Positions 53,513-62,252 of a DNA stretch of 64,000 nt are shown piece after piece. Every line of letters begins with the position of its first letter. Position 1 is the first letter of the stretch. The position numbers and the translations under genes were made by a program. The stretch comes from a bacterium (GTDB taxonomy: Bacteria; Bacillota; Clostridia; Oscillospirales; Oscillospiraceae). The stretch covers positions 1-64,000 of the forward strand of contig SFVI01000010.1 in NCBI GenBank assembly GCA_004560305.1. Direction: 5' to 3'. The notes beneath the pieces are model-generated. The model ran no database searches and was not told where the DNA came from. It saw only the letters and a program-made list of their open reading frames with translations.

Positions 53513-53869
53513 TCAAAACCGGAATCCGCTGCCCCGGTTTCTGTGCCGGCGGCTGCGGCAGACCCAGTCCCGGAACTGCTGGTACGCCGCGTTGTACAGT
53601 ACGATCTGCTGGTTGTACTTTGCGCTCTCAAAATTCTCCGCCGCGATCATCGCCTGCAAATACCGGCAGTAAATACTCTGGGCATAGGGCATGGGGATCA
53701 GCAGCTCCTCTTCCCCCGTGCGGTATTCTCCCGGCTTCACCGCCTGCTCGTAGTAGTCCCGGATCAGCTCTTCAAACACCTGCCCGTCCAGCACTGCCAG
53801 CCATTTCAGCTTCTGCTCCACGCTGTACTGGTTGGGCTCCAGCACATCCACCTGCCCAATGGCCTCCAT
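53513..53869 (-). CDS. phage head-tail adaptor-type protein, 118 aa
   Basis: Starts MEAIGQVDVLEPNQYSVEQK and continues LKWLAVLDGQVFEELI...ELLIPMPYAQSIYCRYLQAMI...YNAAYQQFRDW. The order of conserved helices is that of adaptor proteins found downstream of capsid in short-tailed and other Firmicute phages. The in-frame longer start lacks a ribosome binding site and would run through host repeats, so the internal ATG after GAGGCGTGAAAGCG is preferred. Confidence 0.75.
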   Translation of the reverse strand: MEAIGQVDVLEPNQYSVEQKLKWLAVLDGQVFEELIRDYYEQAVKPGEYRTGEEELLIPMPYAQSIYCRYLQAMIAAENFESAKYNQQIVLYNAAYQQFRDWVCRSRRHRNRGSGFRF

Positions 53870-53918
53870 CGCTTTCACGCCTCGCTTCCCTCCTCTCCGA
53901 TTGATCGTCTCTCTCCAT

Positions 53919-53972
53919 AGGCTCCCCTTCCCAAGGGGAGCTGTCAGCCGTAGGCTGACTGAGAGGTTCATC
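53919..53972. repeat. GGCTCCCCTT...GACTGAGAGGTT repeat inside the late operon
   Basis: TAGGCTCCCCTT-CCC-AAGGGGAGC then TGTCAGCCGTAGGCTGAC and TGAGAGGTTC. It shares the GCTGACTGAG arm with the MITE-like elements. Confidence 0.65.
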
Positions 53973-53994
53973 TCCCTCCGGGCCATCCAAAAAC

Positions 53995-54067
53995 CGTAGG
54001 GGCGGCCATTGGCCGTCCGCCTGTTTTGTCCAGCGCACTGTAGAGGACGTGCGATGCACGCCCCTAC
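53995..54067. repeat. full GTAGGGGCGGCC...GCACGCCCCTAC repeat inside the late operon
   Basis: Same family as 11980-12055, here between the adaptor gene and the gene at 54117. Confidence 0.75.
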
Positions 54068-54116
54068 AGTGCACATCTGTCACTCTCCCCTTCCGGAAGT
54101 CAGGGGAAGGTCTGCT

Positions 54117-54320
54117 TTACTTGTTCTTCATGCCGTCCACGTTTTCGTAGAAGATGTCCGCCGCCTTTTCGCTGCGCCGGATCTCCTCCGCCACGAACTT
54201 GGGCACCATGGACTTCTTGCCACGGGGCAGCAGATAGTTCACGCCGTTCACCGCCACGAAGAAATTGGGGTCCTCCCGGTCAGCCCCTCTGGGGATATAA
54301 ACTTCCACTCTCTCGTTCAT
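54117..54320 (-). CDS. small phage protein downstream of capsid, 67 aa
   Basis: MNERVEVYIPRGADREDPNF, then FVAVNGVNYLLPRGKKSMVPKFVAEEI. Similar short proteins follow capsid genes in related prophages (V(N/D)G..Y.(L/I)PRG...VP..VA.E(I/V)); role unknown, possibly capsid decoration. Confidence 0.75.
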   Translation of the reverse strand: MNERVEVYIPRGADREDPNFFVAVNGVNYLLPRGKKSMVPKFVAEEIRRSEKAADIFYENVDGMKNK

Positions 54321-54334
54321 CTTCGTGTCCTCCC

Positions 54335-55426
54335 TCAGTTGATCTCATCCACCGCGCTGAAGCTGGAGGTGCTCATCACCCGCAGCAGCCGTTCGGGATA
54401 AAGGATGGTGGCGCCGTTGGTCTCGAACTTGTAGCCGATGGTGCTGAACTGATTCAGCGGGCCGCCGATCTCCCCCTTGTCGTGGATGATCATTTCCAGC
54501 GCGCCGCCCTCCGGGTCGATGATGCCGAAGCTGTCCTTGCCGAAGAAATAGGTGGCGTAGCTGACGCCGCCTGCCTTGTTCTGATAGCTGTCGCCGCCCA
54601 GCACCGGGGCGAACACGTTCTCAATGAAGCGCACCCCGTGCAGCTCGCCGATCTCGCCGTTGAACAGCTCCTCCGGGGCGGCGTACTTGTGGGCCTCGAT
54701 CCAGCCCTCGCATTCTCTCAGGTCGTGGGCCACCGAAGGGTGCACCACCGCGTAGTAGCGGCCGTTGATGCGGGGCACCCGGTTCTTCTTCATGATGGTC
54801 ACCGCCTTGTTGATCATGGCGGGGGTCAGCAGGGCCCAGCCATCGGCATCGGCGGCGCCCATGGCGGCGCAGCTGGCGGGGGTGGACTTCACCTGGCCGC
54901 TGGTCTTGTCGATGTTGTCGCAGTAGAGCACATTGGTGCCCATCAGCAGCGCGTCCCGGATCAGCTTCTCCTGGGTCTCCGCGGCAGAAGCGCCCATCTC
55001 CTCCGTGGCGCCCAGGATCACATCGTCATAGGCCCGCAGCTCCAGCTTGTCGGTAATGGCGGTGTAGGTGCCGTACTGGTCCACGCTGCCGGTGACGGTG
55101 GTCACGCCGAACTTCTGCCCGGTGGGGATCACGCCCTCCGTCAGCTTGGCGGCCCGCTCGAAAGTGTTCCACTTGCGCCATTCCACGCTGCCGTGGTGAT
55201 TGGCAGGCAGGGCCTGCCGCTTGGCAAACTGGGCATAGAACAGCTCGCTTCTGGCATTTTCCAGCAGCTCCGTGTCATAGAAGGCCTTCAGCTCCGGGGC
55301 CAGGGTCTTGTCGCCGTCAAATCCGGCGGTGCTTCCGGTGCCCGCGTTCACATAGCCCTCCGTACCGTTGACCACGGTGCCGGCGTCAGCGAAAAACTGC
55401 AATTCGATTTTTTCCATTTTCTCCAT
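54335..55426 (-). CDS. major capsid protein, N4-gp56 type
   Basis: 363 aa. TLAPELKAFYDTELLENARSE, RRWN-like WRKWNTFERAAKLTEGVIP, GSVDQYGTYTAITDKLEL, MGTNVLYCDN and VHPSVAHDLRE are typical of the N4-gp56 capsid family. The N-terminus MEKMEKIELQFFADAG carries LQFF-A at residues 9-13, the Prp cleavage motif. Start chosen after AAGGAGAAGAAT rather than an ATG 12 codons earlier. Confidence 0.88.
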   Translation of the reverse strand: MEKMEKIELQFFADAGTVVNGTEGYVNAGTGSTAGFDGDKTLAPELKAFYDTELLENARSELFYAQFAKRQALPANHHGSVEWRKWNTFERAAKLTEGVIPTGQKFGVTTVTGSVDQYGTYTAITDKLELRAYDDVILGATEEMGASAAETQEKLIRDALLMGTNVLYCDNIDKTSGQVKSTPASCAAMGAADADGWALLTPAMINKAVTIMKKNRVPRINGRYYAVVHPSVAHDLRECEGWIEAHKYAAPEELFNGEIGELHGVRFIENVFAPVLGGDSYQNKAGGVSYATYFFGKDSFGIIDPEGGALEMIIHDKGEIGGPLNQFSTIGYKFETNGATILYPERLLRVMSTSSFSAVDEIN

Positions 55427-55451
55427 ATTCTTCTCCTTTGTCCTTCTTTGT

Positions 55452-56210
55452 TCATGAGCCATAGGGCAGCTTTTTTCCCTGGGCCCTGGCCTGGTAGATC
55501 CGCTTTTTCAGTTCCTCCCGCTGCTCCCTGGTCATCTGCCGGGGGTCGCTGCCGCCGATACTGGCGCTCTGTCCGCCCCGCAGCTCCCGGGGCCTGGCTC
55601 TGCCTGCGCTTACCGCCTGCACCGCCGATTCCAGGCTGGCCTGGGCCAGCCGCTGCCCCAACTCTCTATGGTGGGCCGCGTAGTAGGCCTCCTCCAGACT
55701 CAGCCCCGTGTGGGGCGCCGTCAGCCGCAGGAACGCTGGGTTCTCCAGCTCTCTTGCCAGGTCGAAGTCCGGCACCCTCTGCCGCAGCGCTTCCTCCTGC
55801 TGATGCAGCCTTTCCAGCTGCTCTCTTGCCTGGGCCGCTCTCCGCTCCGCATCATTGCTGCGCTGCGCCCGCTCTCTGCGTATTCTTTCCACCAGGGCCG
55901 CAGGGTCCGCTTCCTGTCCCTGACTTCTCTCCATCCCGAAGCTTTTGCAGATCTCATCCATGGCCGCGTCCAGCCGCTTGAGCCGCTCCTCATTTCCCTG
56001 CCGGTCCCTGAGCCGCTTTTTCACAATGCCCTGAACCTGCCTGTCATATTCGCTCCGGTATTCCGGGTCCGCCATGATCTCCTCCCAGCTCATTCGCTGT
56101 GCGCCCCGGCTCTCCTCCTGCTGCCCGGCGTCGGCAGCGCTACCGCCCGCTGTCTCCCCCTGCTCTTCTTCTGCGAAGAATTGCAGGCAAAAAACTTTTT
56201 CCCGTTCCAT
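55452..56210 (-). CDS. phage scaffold protein
   Basis: 252 aa, highly charged, mostly helical, with long Glu/Arg/Gln coiled-coil (about 55-150) and a basic C-terminus, encoded just upstream of the capsid gene. Its N-terminus MEREKVFCLQFFAEEEQ also has LQFF-A at residues 9-13. GGAGGAGACCCC precedes the ATG. Confidence 0.82.
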   Translation of the reverse strand: MEREKVFCLQFFAEEEQGETAGGSAADAGQQEESRGAQRMSWEEIMADPEYRSEYDRQVQGIVKKRLRDRQGNEERLKRLDAAMDEICKSFGMERSQGQEADPAALVERIRRERAQRSNDAERRAAQAREQLERLHQQEEALRQRVPDFDLARELENPAFLRLTAPHTGLSLEEAYYAAHHRELGQRLAQASLESAVQAVSAGRARPRELRGGQSASIGGSDPRQMTREQREELKKRIYQARAQGKKLPYGS

Positions 56211-56298
56211 GGGGTCTCCTCCTTATATACTGCATTTCTGCATCTCAGCGTTGCCGTTGCGCCCCGGCCACGCTGGTAAGGGCTGCTTTCTTCCGGCC

Positions 56299-57138
56299 TT
56301 ACTTTTTGCTGATGGTTCCGCCGGCGGCGAGAATTTTTTGCTGTGCTTTGGTCAGCGTGGTGGTTTTCTTGCTGCTTCCTCCGTAGTAGTAGCTTATGGG
56401 GATGCTGCTGCCGCCGCCACCGCCGCCATAGCGCGTCAGATAGGCCTCCGCCTGGGCCTGGGTCATACCGCTCTGCTCCAGCTCCTCCTGGCTGGGGGTA
56501 TAGCCTGTCTTGGTGATCAGTTCCACCAGCCGGTCGTAATTCTTGTCCTTTCGGTCGTTGACCGCCTTGTCCCTGTTGGCCTCCATGCCCTGCTGGTACT
56601 TCACGTCCTCCACCTGATCCCGGTAGCGGTCGTATTCCTGCCCCTCCAGCTTTGTCAGTCTCTGGTACTGGCTCTCCAGCGCCTCTCCCTGATCCTTGTA
56701 TCGCTGGTAGGCCGCCGCGTAAAGCTCTGGCATCACCTCGCCCAGCTTCTGCAAATATTCGTCATATTCCTGCTGCCCCACCTTCTGGGCGTAGCTGCTG
56801 CCATAGCCGCCGGTGAGGGCTGCCGCCTTGCCCATGCTGTCCCGCATGGCCATCCGGCCCATCTGGGTGTACTGCTGCCGGTACTGCCCGTAAAGGCTGT
56901 CGGACATGGGGTCATACTTGAACGGCTCCCTGCTGACGATCTTGTTGTAAAGCTCCGTGATCTGCTCGTCATAGCTGCTGGAAAATTCCGGCAGCGCAAA
57001 CTCGCTCTCCTTCAGCGCCGCCATGGTGTTGCTGTAATCCCGGCTCACCCGCGCTCCCGGTGCGGTGACCGGCTCTACGCTGCTTCTGTCCGCCTCCCGC
57101 TCCTGCTGTTCTTCCTCGTTTCTCTCAAGCTCCGCCAT
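56299..57138 (-). CDS. Gly/Gln/Tyr-rich virion-type protein, 279 aa
   Basis: Charged N-terminus, a helical middle with FKYDPMSDSLYGQYRQQYTQ, MGKAAALTGGYGSSYAQKVG and repeated YxxY segments, and a Gly/Ser-rich end (RYGGGGGGSSIPISYYYGG). Similar proteins occur between portal and scaffold in related prophages. It may be an internal or ejection protein; this is inference. Confidence 0.65.
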   Translation of the reverse strand: MAELERNEEEQQEREADRSSVEPVTAPGARVSRDYSNTMAALKESEFALPEFSSSYDEQITELYNKIVSREPFKYDPMSDSLYGQYRQQYTQMGRMAMRDSMGKAAALTGGYGSSYAQKVGQQEYDEYLQKLGEVMPELYAAAYQRYKDQGEALESQYQRLTKLEGQEYDRYRDQVEDVKYQQGMEANRDKAVNDRKDKNYDRLVELITKTGYTPSQEELEQSGMTQAQAEAYLTRYGGGGGGSSIPISYYYGGSSKKTTTLTKAQQKILAAGGTISKK

Positions 57139-57163
57139 TTTTCTCTCCCTTCTTCACGCCCTA

Positions 57164-57475
57164 TCAAACCAGCTCCGTCCGCACATACGCCGGATACATG
57201 TTCTCCAGCAGCTGATAGCCCAGGAACACCGTCTCGAAAACGTCCCTGCACCGCAAAGTCTTTTCCCTGGCCGGGCAGCAGCTGATCTCCGCTCTCCCCG
57301 GCCCTTTCACCACGCTGACCCGGTTTTCCCCCTCCAGCTCCTGCAGCTGCCGCTCCAATACCAGCAGCAGGATGCTCTCCGCCGCACACACGATGTCCCG
57401 GCCGTATTCCCCGGCCCCCGCGTGGCCTTCCATTTGCACCCGCAGCCCTGCCCGGTCATACCGCACTCTGGTCAT
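57164..57475 (-). CDS. Prp-like cysteine protease (ribosomal-processing protease homologue), 103 aa
   Basis: Prp removes the N-terminal extension of ribosomal protein L27 in Firmicutes by cutting after LQFF, and in staphylococcal phage 80alpha the host Prp cuts capsid and scaffold at the same motif. This phage-encoded homologue has the catalytic His18 in MEGHAGAGEYG and Cys30 in DIVCAAES, 12 residues apart as in the host enzyme (22 and 34). Length and the DIVCAA signature fit the family. It lies between portal and scaffold, the place of a prohead protease. Confidence 0.85.
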   Translation of the reverse strand: MTRVRYDRAGLRVQMEGHAGAGEYGRDIVCAAESILLLVLERQLQELEGENRVSVVKGPGRAEISCCPAREKTLRCRDVFETVFLGYQLLENMYPAYVRTELV

Positions 57476-57476
57476 C

Positions 57477-59327
57477 TCATCGCCCTCCCGGCTGGGATGC
57501 GCTACGGGCCTTCCGCCGGGCCTGGGTCACCCGGCGATCCTCGCCGCTGCTGGTTTTCTTTGTTTTCGTTTTGCTCCGCAAGGCGATGCCGGCATCCCCC
57601 GTGATGCTGCTCATCAGCTCCCCTGCCCGCTCCGGCTCGTACTTCTGGGTCATTGCCAGGGCGTACTGCTGGAAGATGGACAGCTTCTTCTGCATGGTGC
57701 CGTTGTAGCTGATTTGCTGCATCAGCTGGTCCTTGCCCTCGAACTCCATGATGCTCATGCAGGCCAGAGCCTGATCCGCCTGTCCCGGGGAAAAGAAGCC
57801 CAGCTGGTAAAACTGCAGTGCCAGCTCGTTCTGACTCAGCCTGGTGTAGCTGCTGCTCTTCTGGGGCACCACCTTGATGTCGAACACCGGCAGCCGCATC
57901 TCCAGCTCGATCTCCCCAAAGAACTGCCGCTGGGGCTGAAGCCCCTGGTTGTTGTAGGCCACGAACTGCTCCGTGCCCATCCGTCCCAGAATGCGGAACT
58001 GCCTGGGCAGCTGGTAAAACTGCCTTATCAGCTCGATGCACAGTCCGATGATCTTGCTGTACACCCGGTAGCTGGACTGGGTGGCGTCCCGGCTGCCCTT
58101 GCCGCTGGCCTCCTGCAGCGCCGCGATGGCCGATGCCGCCGTCACCCCCGCGCTTACCAGCCCCACCGAGGTCTCCGTATTGCCGGAGGTCTCCCGCAGC
58201 TCGTTAATGACGCTAGTGCGCATATCGATGTAGTTGCCGCTGAGGGGACGGTAATCCACCGTCCGCAGGCTGTCCTGCCCCAGATTCCCGTTGACATGGA
58301 TGATGGGGTTATTCAGATCCAGGAACTCCTCTTCATTGATGGCCCCGTCCACCCGCTGGAAATACCGGGGCACCGAACCCACCATGGTGTTTTTCAGGAA
58401 AGCGGTCTGCATCATGTCGATCTGGGTCTGCCCGTTCTGGCACAGGTCGATGAAGCCGTAGCCGCAGGGGCTGCCCTCAATGGGGAACAGACTGTCGAAT
58501 ACGAAGGGATACAGCCCGTGGTCATACAGGCCCCTGCCCTCCGTCTCCCGGCCCTCCATCCGGGCCAGCACCGCCTCATTCTCCGTGGCATACAGCACCA
58601 CGTCCCCCACATACTTGCAGTAGTGCAGCACTGTTCTGCCGTCCTGGCGCCGTTTGTAGTAGACGTCGATCACCGTGCTCTTTCCCTCGGTGGACACCGC
58701 GTCGTCATAGACAAAGCGGTTTGCCAGAAAGCCGCTGCTTTTCAGCCGCCCCTTCAACTGGGGATAGCTCTCCTCCAGCTCCTCATTGTCCTCCAGCCGG
58801 GTGTGGAAAAAGTAGCGGCTGTCCTGAATGTCCGCCGCTCCCGGCTCCCAGAACAGGTTCAGCAGGTCCACCCGCTCAATGGCGATGTCCCCCAGCCCGT
58901 TCAGCTTCTCCGCGTCCCACCAGACCTTGTAGACCCCCGTCCCTGTTTTCAGCTTCTGCCACATGGCGTCGGAGTAGGTTTTCTCGAACTCGTTCTGTTC
59001 CAGGATCACCGGGATGATCCTGGACAGCATTCCGGCCTCCTGCCGGTCCCCCGCCTCCCTGGGCAGGATCGCCGGCTCCGGGTAGGCCTCCATGGCGTCC
59101 GCGTGCTTGGAAACAATGATGTTGTGCAGCCAGCCGGACACCGCCTGAAAGCCCTGCAGGCCCTCGATGCTTTTCCGCTCCTCCGCCTGGTTGCGCAGCT
59201 TCCACCAGTTTTCCGCCGCGATGGTTCGCCGCTCGATGCTGGCCTTCCCGGCCTTGTACTTCTGCAAAACTCTGGTGAATTCCCGCAGCCGCTCCCCATC
59301 CACAGGCAGCTTGATGTTCTCCTCCAT
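57477..59327 (-). CDS. phage portal protein
   Basis: 616 aa; forms the dodecameric ring through which DNA is packaged. Portal-like features are the N-terminal WWKLRNQAEERKSIEGL, DAMWQKLKTGTGVYKVWWD, EPGAADIQDSRYFFHTRL, the stem-wing segment YGFIDLCQNGQTQIDMMQTA and ETSVGLVSAGVTAASAIAAL, with a basic Lys/Ser C-terminus. Start at the second ATG, 7 bases after GGGAGG. Confidence 0.85.
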   Translation of the reverse strand: MEENIKLPVDGERLREFTRVLQKYKAGKASIERRTIAAENWWKLRNQAEERKSIEGLQGFQAVSGWLHNIIVSKHADAMEAYPEPAILPREAGDRQEAGMLSRIIPVILEQNEFEKTYSDAMWQKLKTGTGVYKVWWDAEKLNGLGDIAIERVDLLNLFWEPGAADIQDSRYFFHTRLEDNEELEESYPQLKGRLKSSGFLANRFVYDDAVSTEGKSTVIDVYYKRRQDGRTVLHYCKYVGDVVLYATENEAVLARMEGRETEGRGLYDHGLYPFVFDSLFPIEGSPCGYGFIDLCQNGQTQIDMMQTAFLKNTMVGSVPRYFQRVDGAINEEEFLDLNNPIIHVNGNLGQDSLRTVDYRPLSGNYIDMRTSVINELRETSGNTETSVGLVSAGVTAASAIAALQEASGKGSRDATQSSYRVYSKIIGLCIELIRQFYQLPRQFRILGRMGTEQFVAYNNQGLQPQRQFFGEIELEMRLPVFDIKVVPQKSSSYTRLSQNELALQFYQLGFFSPGQADQALACMSIMEFEGKDQLMQQISYNGTMQKKLSIFQQYALAMTQKYEPERAGELMSSITGDAGIALRSKTKTKKTSSGEDRRVTQARRKARSASQPGGR

Positions 59328-59364
59328 ATTCATCCTCCCATTTCATTGTCTGTTTCCGTTCCCC

Positions 59365-59421
59365 CAAAGGCTCCCCTTTCCAAGAGGAGCTGGCATGGCG
59401 AAGCCATGACTGAGAGGTTCT
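59365..59421. repeat. GGCTCCCCTT...GACTGAGAGGTT repeat between portal and terminase
   Basis: AAAGGCTCCCCTTTCC then AAGAGGAGC, TGGCATGGCGAAGCCATGAC and TGAGAGGTTCTC. It is the same type as 53919-53972, with a different inner hairpin. Confidence 0.6.
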
Positions 59422-59426
59422 CCCCC

Positions 59427-60875
59427 TCACCGCTCCAGACTCCGTTTCAGCGGGTCGATCAGCAGCGGCTTTTCCTCCACCGGCCGCAGGGGTGCCACCG
59501 GGCAGGACATACACAGATACCGCCACTCGTCCGCCGCGTGATCCTCCAGCTCTGTGTCCAGATCCTCCGGCCTGTGCTTGTGATACATCATCAGCGGGAT
59601 GGTCCGAATAAAGGCCTTGCAGTTGGAGAACACATACATCCTGCTGTAGCCCTCCCTGTCGAATTGCAGCCGGTAATGGCATTGCATCCAGCCCGGGATC
59701 CGCTGGTTGTCCCCCGGCATGAACATCAGCCCATACTTTGCCGCCGTGTCCGCGATGCTCTCTCCGTGGCTGGCGTCCCAGATGGCCGGGTCGGCCACAC
59801 CCTGGATGTACCGTCCCCGCAGCCAGGGATGCTCCCGCTCGATCCTGGCGATCTCCCGAAACTGCTGATCCGGCGTCCAGCGTACCCCCTCGTTGGGACT
59901 GTCGCCGCAGCCGTAAAGCTCCAATATCCGATACAATACCCCGTCATAGTCGATGGCCCACCAGGCGCAAGAGAAGGGCTTCCCGTAGCCGAAGTCGTAG
60001 CTTCGCATCAGCTTCCAGCCCCGCCGGCTGCCCGCCCCGATGTCGAAGGGCTCGATTACATGCACCCAGCGGTGCTGCTGCCGCAGCTCCTCCGCCGTCA
60101 GCCGGCAGCCCGCTCTGGCCGCCGCCCGCAGATCCGGCTCCACCCGGAACTCCTCGAAGAACTGCCCCTCAAAGATGTCCCAGTTCCCGTGGAGCCAGGC
60201 CTCCCGCAGCTTGGGCGGCAGGGCCTCCAACTGCCGTATGTATTCCGGGTCCGCCGCCATCAGCGCCTTGTTGTCCGTCACCAGGGCCTGGATAAAGCTG
60301 TGCTCCTCCGCCCGCTCGTTCTCCTTGTAGCGCTTGTCGATGAACAGCCGCTTCACCCAGCTGTGCCCCTCTCCGCCGGGGTTGCAGGTGTAGTAGATCC
60401 GCTTGGGGAAGTCGTTGACGCCCCGGACGCAGGCCTTCAGCCGGTCCATCTTCTCCTCGCTCTGCTGGGTGGCCTCGTCCACAAACAGCACGTCCACCTC
60501 CATACCCTGGAAACGCAGGCTGTCCCTGTCGCTGTCGCAGTAGCGGAATAAGATCCTGCTGCCGTTGGGGAAGCTGATCTCCTTCCTGCTGTCGGAGTAG
60601 CCGGCGATCCGCTCCTCCTTCTCCCCCATGCACCGCAAAAGCTCACAAAGGGGCACAATGTGGTTTTCCCGCAGCTCCCGGAAGGTCTTTCGGATGATCA
60701 TCACCTTGATTCCCGGATAGTTCAGGCACAGCAGCACCGCCTTGATCCGCACGGCCCAGCTCTTTCCGCCGCCTCTGGCGCCGCCGTAGCCCACATACTT
60801 GTGCTCATCCAGCAGGAACTGCCTCTGCTTCTCGCTGGGCCGGGGGATCAGCAGCTCTCCCATCTTCTCCCCCAT
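59427..60875 (-). CDS. terL: terminase large subunit
   Basis: 482 aa; ATP-driven DNA packaging motor and nuclease. Walker A GGARGGGKS (31-39), Walker B VLFVDEA (129-135), coupling motif region YYTCNPGG, and the nuclease domain with YDFGYGKPFSCAW, GVADPAIWD and HAADEWRYLCM acidic residues. The start may also be four codons later, after GGGGGAGAAG. Follows terS with a one-base gap. Confidence 0.92.
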   Translation of the reverse strand: MGEKMGELLIPRPSEKQRQFLLDEHKYVGYGGARGGGKSWAVRIKAVLLCLNYPGIKVMIIRKTFRELRENHIVPLCELLRCMGEKEERIAGYSDSRKEISFPNGSRILFRYCDSDRDSLRFQGMEVDVLFVDEATQQSEEKMDRLKACVRGVNDFPKRIYYTCNPGGEGHSWVKRLFIDKRYKENERAEEHSFIQALVTDNKALMAADPEYIRQLEALPPKLREAWLHGNWDIFEGQFFEEFRVEPDLRAAARAGCRLTAEELRQQHRWVHVIEPFDIGAGSRRGWKLMRSYDFGYGKPFSCAWWAIDYDGVLYRILELYGCGDSPNEGVRWTPDQQFREIARIEREHPWLRGRYIQGVADPAIWDASHGESIADTAAKYGLMFMPGDNQRIPGWMQCHYRLQFDREGYSRMYVFSNCKAFIRTIPLMMYHKHRPEDLDTELEDHAADEWRYLCMSCPVAPLRPVEEKPLLIDPLKRSLER

Positions 60876-60876
60876 T

Positions 60877-61269
60877 TCATCTGCTCAGCTCCTCCAAGTC
60901 CCCGGAGAGCTTCACCACCAGCGGCTCCTGCTTCCCGCCGCTGCCCTCCTCCAGCCTCTCCTTCACCTCGCCCAGCTCCTTCAGGGCCGAACTCAGTGCC
61001 TTCAGGTCCTTGGCCTCCAGCTCCTTTTCTCCGTCAATGGTCTCCGCCATCTTCATCAGCAGCTTGTCCGTCACATGCCCCAGCCGGGCATAGCCCTGCT
61101 CCTGCTCCAGCTTCGTCCTCCTGTCCGCCCATTGTTCGGCCTTGGCTCTCCGCTGCACCGCGCTGTAGCTGATCTGCCGCTTCTCCGCCAGGTCCTTCAG
61201 GCTGATCCGGCTGTTCAGGTATTCCAGCTCTGCATCCTCCCAGTCAATTCCGCCCTTTTTTCTGCCCAT
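60877..61269 (-). CDS. terS: terminase small subunit
   Basis: 130 aa. The N-terminal helix-turn-helix (RISLKDLAEKRQISYSAVQR) recognises phage DNA; helical middle for ring formation; acidic C-terminus. Located directly before terL in reading order. Confidence 0.85.
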   Translation of the reverse strand: MGRKKGGIDWEDAELEYLNSRISLKDLAEKRQISYSAVQRRAKAEQWADRRTKLEQEQGYARLGHVTDKLLMKMAETIDGEKELEAKDLKALSSALKELGEVKERLEEGSGGKQEPLVVKLSGDLEELSR

Positions 61270-61271
61270 GC

Positions 61272-61517
61272 TCAGGCCTCATCCTCTCTGTACTTGTTGT
61301 CATAGGTGCTTTTGTAAACCGGACAGCCCTCAAAGTGGCTGACGCAGTAGCGGCCCATGTGCTTTTCCCGCTGGGCCAGGGTGCGGAACCGACTCTCCAC
61401 AAGGCAGTCCTTTTCAAAGCCTTCGCAGCGTATGCTTTTCTCCTCCCTGCTGTCTTTTTTATAGAAGGGGCAGCGCACATCCGCCTCACCCCAGCACAGT
61501 TTTTTGCAGCCTGCCAT
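61272..61517 (-). CDS. Cys-rich small phage protein, 81 aa
   Basis: MAGCKKLC then CPFYKK, CEGFEKDC, HMGRYC, CPVYK: eight cysteines and His residues suggest zinc binding. Proteins of this shape (CPFYKK...I.CEG...F......H....C....GC) stand just ahead of terS in many Clostridia prophages and may control late genes. ATG with GGGAGG 9 bases upstream. Confidence 0.75.
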   Translation of the reverse strand: MAGCKKLCWGEADVRCPFYKKDSREEKSIRCEGFEKDCLVESRFRTLAQREKHMGRYCVSHFEGCPVYKSTYDNKYREDEA

Positions 61518-61522
61518 ATTAC

Positions 61523-61648
61523 TCAACCTCCCTCATCCGTTTCGTCCGGCCTGTTCTCCTGATTGATTGGCTCCTCCGTCATATACCGCGGCCCATATCC
61601 CCCGCATTCCATCGCCCTTATGATGGGGTCATCCCTCACCTGAACCAT
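61523..61648 (-). CDS. small phage protein, 41 aa
   Basis: MVQVRDDPIIRAMECGGYGP then RYMTEEPINQENRPDE. Short proteins with (I/V)..DPIIR..E..GY.P..M occur at the head of this gene block in other prophages. Preceded by GGTGAGAAAAGG. Its end is 5 bp from the next start. First gene of the late operon visible here. Confidence 0.65.
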   Translation of the reverse strand: MVQVRDDPIIRAMECGGYGPRYMTEEPINQENRPDETDEGG

Positions 61649-61687
61649 CCTTTTCTCACCTCTGTCTCAAATAATTTTCAGACTAAT

Positions 61688-61703
61688 TCGCATTTTTTTG
61701 AGA
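61688..61703. promoter_or_regulatory. candidate repressor operator 1
   Basis: TCGCA-N6-TGAGA, a one-mismatch version of the palindrome at 61841-61856. It lies 40 bp upstream of the minus-strand late genes. Confidence 0.4.
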
Positions 61704-61710
61704 TTAATTC

Positions 61711-61739
61711 TTGACAAAATCAACTCCATATCGTACTAT
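61711..61739 (+). promoter_or_regulatory. promoter of the repressor-immA pair
   Basis: TTGACA, 17-bp spacer, TACTAT. The leader of about 145 nt is AT-rich. Confidence 0.6.
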
Positions 61740-61840
61740 CTCTTTGGAAAACCTTTTGATTTATCAGTCTTTCAGGCGCTTTCACCGGCTCCCGACGCTG
61801 CATAGTATATCTTATTTTCTTGCGATTATCTAGTCTTGTG

Positions 61841-61856
61841 TCGCACTTTTTTGCGA
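61841..61856. promoter_or_regulatory. candidate repressor operator 2
   Basis: Perfect palindrome TCGCA-N6-TGCGA, 34 bp before the repressor start; another half site TTGCGAT lies at 61820-61826. Confidence 0.4.
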
Positions 61857-61889
61857 TTTGTGGATTTGCACATAAATGGGGTGAAACTT

Positions 61890-62252
61890 TTGTTTGATTA
61901 CGACAGATTTGAACAGCTCCGCAGCGCCAAAGGCATTACGAAAAAATTCATTGCCCAGTCCCTGGGCCGCAGCTCCACCATCTGCCAGGATTGGAAGCAG
62001 CGGAAGTCCCAGCCCAACCCGGAGCAGCTGCGCCGCGTGGCGGAAATTCTGGGTACCACCCCCGCCTACCTCAATGGGGAGACGGAGGATCCCTCCCCCG
62101 CCTCCGCCGCTGAGGGAGAGCTGGAGGAACTGCTCACCGCTCTGCGGGAGCGGGAGGATATGCGTATGCTCTTTTCTCTGGCCCGGGACGCAAGCCCCGA
62201 GGACGTGCGTCAGGCGGTAAAGATCATTGAGGCCCTGCGCCGCAATGATTGA
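61890..62252 (+). CDS. phage repressor, HTH_3/XRE family
   Basis: About 120 aa with the helix-turn-helix in RSAKGITKKFIAQSLGRSSTICQDW and ILGTTPAYLNGETED following, then a short helical C-terminus (LFSLARDASPEDVRQAVKIIEAL). I take a TTG start 6 bases after GGGGTG; a GTG three codons earlier (61881) is an alternative. It faces away from the late operon and overlaps immA by 8 bp. Confidence 0.85.
   Translation: MFDYDRFEQLRSAKGITKKFIAQSLGRSSTICQDWKQRKSQPNPEQLRRVAEILGTTPAYLNGETEDPSPASAAEGELEELLTALREREDMRMLFSLARDASPEDVRQAVKIIEALRRND

Noticed and set aside
57372..60551. Open frame of 1059 codons on the plus strand opposite portal and terL
   Set aside because: Antisense shadow of clear phage genes; composition is not protein-like.
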